The notes beneath the pieces were generated by a model. That model was not told the origin of the DNA and searched no databases. It worked only from the letters and a program-made list of their open reading frames with translations. 64,000 nt of DNA from DASXRA01 sp963737425. GTDB lineage: Bacteria > Actinomycetota > Actinomycetes > Mycobacteriales > Jatrophihabitantaceae. Location: contig CAVTSX010000005.1 in NCBI GenBank assembly GCA_963737425.1, positions 248,001 through 312,000 on the forward strand. The letters run 5' to 3'. Position numbers and translations under genes: made by a program. Shown in pieces: positions 60,778 to 64,000 of this stretch (position 1 is the first letter of the stretch; every line of letters begins with the position of its first letter).

Positions 60778-62610
60778 TCAGAACGAGTCCTCGGAGACGT
60801 CCATCAGGCTGTTGTCGGTGCCTTCGGTGACGACGCGGCGCGCGGTCAGCTCCGGCAGCACGGTCTGCGCGAAGAACCGCGCAACGGCAGGCTTGCCCTC
60901 GTAGAACCTGCGCTCGGCATCGGAAAGACCGTTCTCGCTGATCTTGGTCAGCGCGACGGCCGCTTGCCGCAGGAGCAGGTAGCCGACAAGCAGGTCGCCG
61001 ACCGACAGCAGCAACCGTGTGGTGTTCTGGCCGACCTTGTAGATGTTGGCGACGTCGTCCTGCGCGCTCATGAGCTGCGTGATCATGGCGCCGACCATGC
61101 TGCCGACGTCCTCGAGCGCCTTCTGCACCGCCTCGCGCTCCTCCTTGAGACGGCCCTCCTCGGCGATCGACTCGAGGAACTGGGAGATCTCGGCCGACAC
61201 GGCGCCGAGCGCCGCACCCTTGTTCCGGACGATCTTGCGGAAGAAGAAGTCCTGACCCTGAATGGCGGTGGTGCCCTCGTAGAGGGTGTCGATCTTGGCG
61301 TCGCGGATGTACTGCTCGAGCGGGTAGTCCTGCAGGTAGCCCGACCCGCCGAACGTCTGCAACGCCTGTGCGAGCTGCTCGTAGGACCGCTCGGAGCCGG
61401 CACCCTTGACGACGGGGAGCAGCAGGTCATTGATCGCTTCGTCGGCAGACGTGTCGTTGCCCTCGTGCGCGCCGACGATGATCCGGTCCTGGACGCTTGC
61501 GGTGTAGGCCACCAGGGCCCGAAGCCCTTCGGCGTATGCCTTGTTGAGCATGAGGCTGCGGCGCACGTCGGGGTGATTGATGATCGCGACCCGCGGCGCC
61601 GTCTTGTCGGTGGCCTGAGTCAGGTCGGCGGACTGGACGCGGTTCTTGGCGTAGTCGAGCGCGTTGAGATAACCCGTCGAGAGCGTGGCGATCGCCTTGG
61701 TGCCGACCATCATCCGGGCGTGCTCGATCACCTGGAACATCTGCGCGATGCCATCGTGCACGTCGCCGACCAACCAGCCGATCGCGGGCTCTTTCTCGCC
61801 GAAGCGCAGTTCGCACGTAGTCGACGCCTTCAGGCCCATCTTGTGCTCGACGTTGGTGACGTAGACGCCGTTGCGCTCACCGAGTTCGCCGGTCTCGACG
61901 TCGAAGTGGAACTTCGGGACGATGAACAGCGACAGGCCTTTGGTGCCGGGTCCGGCGCCTTCGGGGCGGGCCAGGACCAGATGCAGGATGTTCTCGGTCA
62001 GGTCCTGCTCGGCCGATGTGATGAATCGCTTGACGCCCTCGATGTGCCAGGTGCCGTCGGCCTGCTCGACCGCCTTGGCGCGTCCGGAGCCGACGTCGGA
62101 ACCGGCGTCCGGTTCGGTGAGCACCATGGTCGCGCCCCAGTCTCGGTCGATCACCAACTGGGCGATGCGCTTCTGCGTCTCGTTGCCGTTGCGGTAGATG
62201 ATGCCGGCGAACGGCGCTCCGGCGCTGTACATGTGCAGGGCCGGGTTGGCGCCCAGAACCTGCTCGATGACCGACCAGACAAGGGCACGTGGAACGAGGT
62301 GGCCACCGAGTTCGGGCAACGTCTCAAGGCGCCACCACTCGGCCTTACGCAGCGCTTCGTACGACTTCTTCAGTGAGTCCGGAATTGTCACCGAGCTCGT
62401 AGCCGGGTCGAAGACGGGCGGGTTTCGGTCGGCGTCTGCGAACGATTCCGCGAGCGGACCTTCGGCCAGCCGGACCACCTCCGCGAGCATGCCGCGGGCA
62501 GTTTGTTCGTCGAGGTCGCTGAACGGACCGGCTCCAAGCAGCTTGTCGGTGCCGAAGACCTCGAAAAGGTTGAACTCGATGTCGCGAAGATTGCTCTTGA
62601 AATGGCCCAT
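60778..62610 (-). CDS. Acyl-CoA dehydrogenase, FadE5 type
   Basis: This 610-residue flavoenzyme has the long N-terminal extension of FadE5-like dehydrogenases. MVLTEPDAGSDVGSGRAKA binds FAD/substrate, HKMGLKASTTCELRFGE follows, and the catalytic Glu is in DTLYEGTTAIQGQDFF. It oxidises acyl-CoA to enoyl-CoA. GGAGGG is 8 bases before ATG 62610. Two palindromic operators lie upstream, suggesting control by a TetR-type fatty-acid regulator. Confidence 0.94.
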   Translation of the reverse strand: MGHFKSNLRDIEFNLFEVFGTDKLLGAGPFSDLDEQTARGMLAEVVRLAEGPLAESFADADRNPPVFDPATSSVTIPDSLKKSYEALRKAEWWRLETLPELGGHLVPRALVWSVIEQVLGANPALHMYSAGAPFAGIIYRNGNETQKRIAQLVIDRDWGATMVLTEPDAGSDVGSGRAKAVEQADGTWHIEGVKRFITSAEQDLTENILHLVLARPEGAGPGTKGLSLFIVPKFHFDVETGELGERNGVYVTNVEHKMGLKASTTCELRFGEKEPAIGWLVGDVHDGIAQMFQVIEHARMMVGTKAIATLSTGYLNALDYAKNRVQSADLTQATDKTAPRVAIINHPDVRRSLMLNKAYAEGLRALVAYTASVQDRIIVGAHEGNDTSADEAINDLLLPVVKGAGSERSYEQLAQALQTFGGSGYLQDYPLEQYIRDAKIDTLYEGTTAIQGQDFFFRKIVRNKGAALGAVSAEISQFLESIAEEGRLKEEREAVQKALEDVGSMVGAMITQLMSAQDDVANIYKVGQNTTRLLLSVGDLLVGYLLLRQAAVALTKISENGLSDAERRFYEGKPAVARFFAQTVLPELTARRVVTEGTDNSLMDVSEDSF

Positions 62611-62641
62611 GGCCGGGACCCTCCTGATGCGGCTTGGCGCC

Positions 62642-62685
62642 GGTTACTGGTCAGTAACCCAGGAGTTTATTACTGACGGGTAACC
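62642..62685 (-). promoter_or_regulatory. Paired TTAC-GTAA operators upstream of the FadE5-type gene
   Basis: GGTTACTGGTCAGTAACC (62642-62659) is a perfect palindrome. TTACTGACGGGTAA (62670-62683) shares the TTAC/GTAA ends 26 bases further upstream, extended by CC on one side. Both precede the start at 62610 and overlap the promoter region. This resembles TetR-family operators of fatty-acid genes. Confidence 0.78.
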
Positions 62686-62772
62686 CGATGCAAGCGACCA
62701 TGAGTCGCGGCCAGGCGCACCGACAGCGCGACGCCCGCCGGCCTCAGGCCGGAGAAGGCTGCAGACCAGGCC

Positions 62773-62822
62773 CTGTCCGGTGGATCTTGGCCCGCGCAGC
62801 AGGCTGAAGATCCACAGGACAG
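62773..62822. terminator. Hairpin after serA
   Basis: CTGTCC-G-GTGGATCTT (62773-62788) pairs with AAGATCCAC-A-GGACAG (62807-62822), 15 pairs with one mismatch around 18 bases. It starts 2 bases past the serA stop on the minus strand and has no T-run. Confidence 0.7.
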
Positions 62823-62824
62823 AC

Positions 62825-64000
62825 CTAGGACAGAACGCGCAACCGAATCGTTTCCGGCAAGGCGCGCACCTGGTCGAGCATCTCGTCGGTGTAGGTGGCA
62901 CTGATGTCGGTCATCACGTAGCCGACGTCGCCACGCGTGCCCAGAAGCTGCGCTTCGACGTTGACCTTGTGCTCGGCCAGGATGCCGTTGACCGTCGCCA
63001 TCACGCCCGGCACGTTGCGGTGGATCAGGATGAGCCGATGGGTGTGCGGCGGCTGCGGCAGGCTGATGCCCGGCAGGTTGACGCTCATCGCCGTGGCGCC
63101 CTCGACGACGAAGTCGCGGAACTTGCCCGCCACGAAACGGCCGATGTCCTGCTGCGCCTCCTCGGTCGATCCGCCGATGTGCGGAGTCAGGATGACGTTG
63201 GGCAGGCCGCGAAGCTCGCTGACGAATTCGTCCCCGCGCCGTTTCGGTTCGACTGGGAACACGTCGACGGCCGCACCCGCGATGTGCCCTGACTCGATGT
63301 GCTCGCGCAGCGCCGCGTAGTCGACCACGAAACCGCGTGACAGGTTCAGGAACAGGCTGCCGGGCCGCATGGCGGCGAATTCAGCGGCGCCGAAGAAGCT
63401 GTTGTTCGAGGCCCGCCCGTCGACATGCAACGTGATCACGTCGGACTCGGTCAGGAGATCCTCGAGCGTCTCGCAGCCGCGCGCATTGCCGAGGGCGAGT
63501 CGGTCAGTGGTGTCGTAGAACAGGACGCGCATGCCCATGTCTTCGGCCAGCACCGACAACTGCGTGCCGATGTTGCCGTACCCGACGATGCCGAGCGTGC
63601 GACCGCGAACCTCGTGCGCGCCGTCGGCTGACTTGTCCCAGACGCCCGCATGCATAAGGGCGTTCTTGTCGGCGAGGCGACGGGTCAGCGCAACGATCTC
63701 GGCGATCGCCAGCTCGACGACACTGCGCGTATTGGAGAAAGGGGCGTTGAAGACGGTCACGCCGTGCTCGGCCGCGGCCTGCAGGTCGATCTGGTTCGTG
63801 CCAATGCAGAACGCGCCGATCGACATGAGCGCAGGCGCGGCATCGAGCACGCGCTGCGTCACATGAGTCTTCGAGCGGATGCCGAGCAGGGTGACCCCAC
63901 CGATTCGCTCGATCAGTTCGTCCTCGTCGAGCGCCCGGTCGACTGTGTCGACTTCGAAACCAGCGCCCCTGAGCAGGGTTGCTGCATCGCTGTGGATTTG
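62825..64000 (-). CDS. serA: D-3-phosphoglycerate dehydrogenase, E. coli SerA type (5' truncated)
   Basis: The gene continues past the window edge; 391 codons are visible. LGIRSKTHVT, IGAFCIGTNQIDL and VFNAPFSNTRSVVELAI match E. coli SerA. GIVGYGNIGTQLSVLAEDMG binds NAD, and LTPHIGGSTEEAQ holds the catalytic His. The last 80 residues form an ACT domain (HRLILIHRNVPGVMATVNGILAEHKVNVEAQ) for serine feedback. It starts serine synthesis. A terminator hairpin follows. Confidence 0.95.
   Translation of the reverse strand, partial: QIHSDAATLLRGAGFEVDTVDRALDEDELIERIGGVTLLGIRSKTHVTQRVLDAAPALMSIGAFCIGTNQIDLQAAAEHGVTVFNAPFSNTRSVVELAIAEIVALTRRLADKNALMHAGVWDKSADGAHEVRGRTLGIVGYGNIGTQLSVLAEDMGMRVLFYDTTDRLALGNARGCETLEDLLTESDVITLHVDGRASNNSFFGAAEFAAMRPGSLFLNLSRGFVVDYAALREHIESGHIAGAAVDVFPVEPKRRGDEFVSELRGLPNVILTPHIGGSTEEAQQDIGRFVAGKFRDFVVEGATAMSVNLPGISLPQPPHTHRLILIHRNVPGVMATVNGILAEHKVNVEAQLLGTRGDVGYVMTDISATYTDEMLDQVRALPETIRLRVLS

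Noticed and set aside
60748..62376. A 542-codon plus-strand frame opposite the FadE5-type gene
   Set aside because: The acyl-CoA dehydrogenase is unmistakable on the minus strand; this frame shows no fold.
1..64000. CRISPR arrays, tRNA, rRNA, insertion sequences or prophage
   Set aside because: No regularly spaced repeats, cloverleaf sequences, transposase genes or phage structural genes were seen.

Overview
This window is high-GC DNA (roughly two thirds G+C by eye) with gene content typical of an actinomycete close to Mycobacteriales. The evidence is a short-chain cis-prenyltransferase resembling Rv1086, a ClpC2-type lone Clp-N protein, a DesA-type acyl-ACP desaturase, FadE5-type acyl-CoA dehydrogenase, PtpA- and PtpB-type phosphatases, a BkdABC complex, class II HelD, GTP-type PEP carboxykinase, an LAXTG cell-wall protein and DasR-type operators. 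No rRNA, tRNA, CRISPR array, insertion sequence or prophage was seen. The genus assignment is inference only.

Layout. 1-5.4 kb: 3' end of a glycerate kinase, a DHFR-like reductase divergent from a SigG-type ECF sigma factor, a P-loop kinase/LLM oxidoreductase fusion coupled to an EEP hydrolase, then a cis-prenyltransferase. 5.5-14.8 kb: a minus-strand block with desaturase, CapA lipoprotein, GNAT, HrpA helicase and a secreted GH20 hexosaminidase preceded by two DasR-like (dre) sites. 15-21 kb: LAXTG surface protein, a 0.5-kb spacer of palindromic repeats, lytic transglycosylase, a ClpC2-like protein with no normal start codon, LysE exporter and winged-helix protein. 21-28.5 kb: tautomerase, LysR, a second large GH20 enzyme, thioesterase, a NagB-II-type SIS protein and NagA. 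28.5-30.2 kb: ArsR/ArsM/ArsN arsenic cassette, with arsR overlapping nagA. 30.3-42.5 kb: zinc lipoprotein peptidase, PtpA, TldD/TldE, Lrp with DUF2000, PEP carboxykinase, MarR with azoreductase, an SDR/2OG-oxygenase pair, a kinase and an autoregulated TetR. 42.6-54 kb: large S8-type secreted protein, HelD, the bkdABC operon, and an AurF-like oxygenase with an arginase-family enzyme. 54-64 kb: a 44-residue small protein, a GGDEF-EAL and a GGDEF protein, an 8-codon mini-ORF with perfect Shine-Dalgarno and terminator, an NHL-thioredoxin protein, PtpB, FadE5-type dehydrogenase with paired operators, and SerA running off the window.

How the genes work together. The two GH20 enzymes, the SIS deaminase candidate and NagA form a scattered route from chitin or cell-wall oligosaccharides to fructose-6-phosphate, with DasR-type control visible at one gene. 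ArsR, ArsM and ArsN form an arsenic and organoarsenical defence unit. BkdABC and the FadE5-type enzyme feed acyl-CoA metabolism. PckG and SerA are central-carbon genes.

The most interesting signals are: (i) an 8-codon ORF with full anti-SD complementarity followed at once by a terminator; (ii) a 62-nt palindromic element present both in a spacer and in frame inside the E2 linker of the Bkd complex; (iii) an apparent AUA start on the ClpC2-like gene; (iv) the ArsN-type acetyltransferase next to ArsM, with arsR overlapping nagA; (v) the kinase-LLM fusion.
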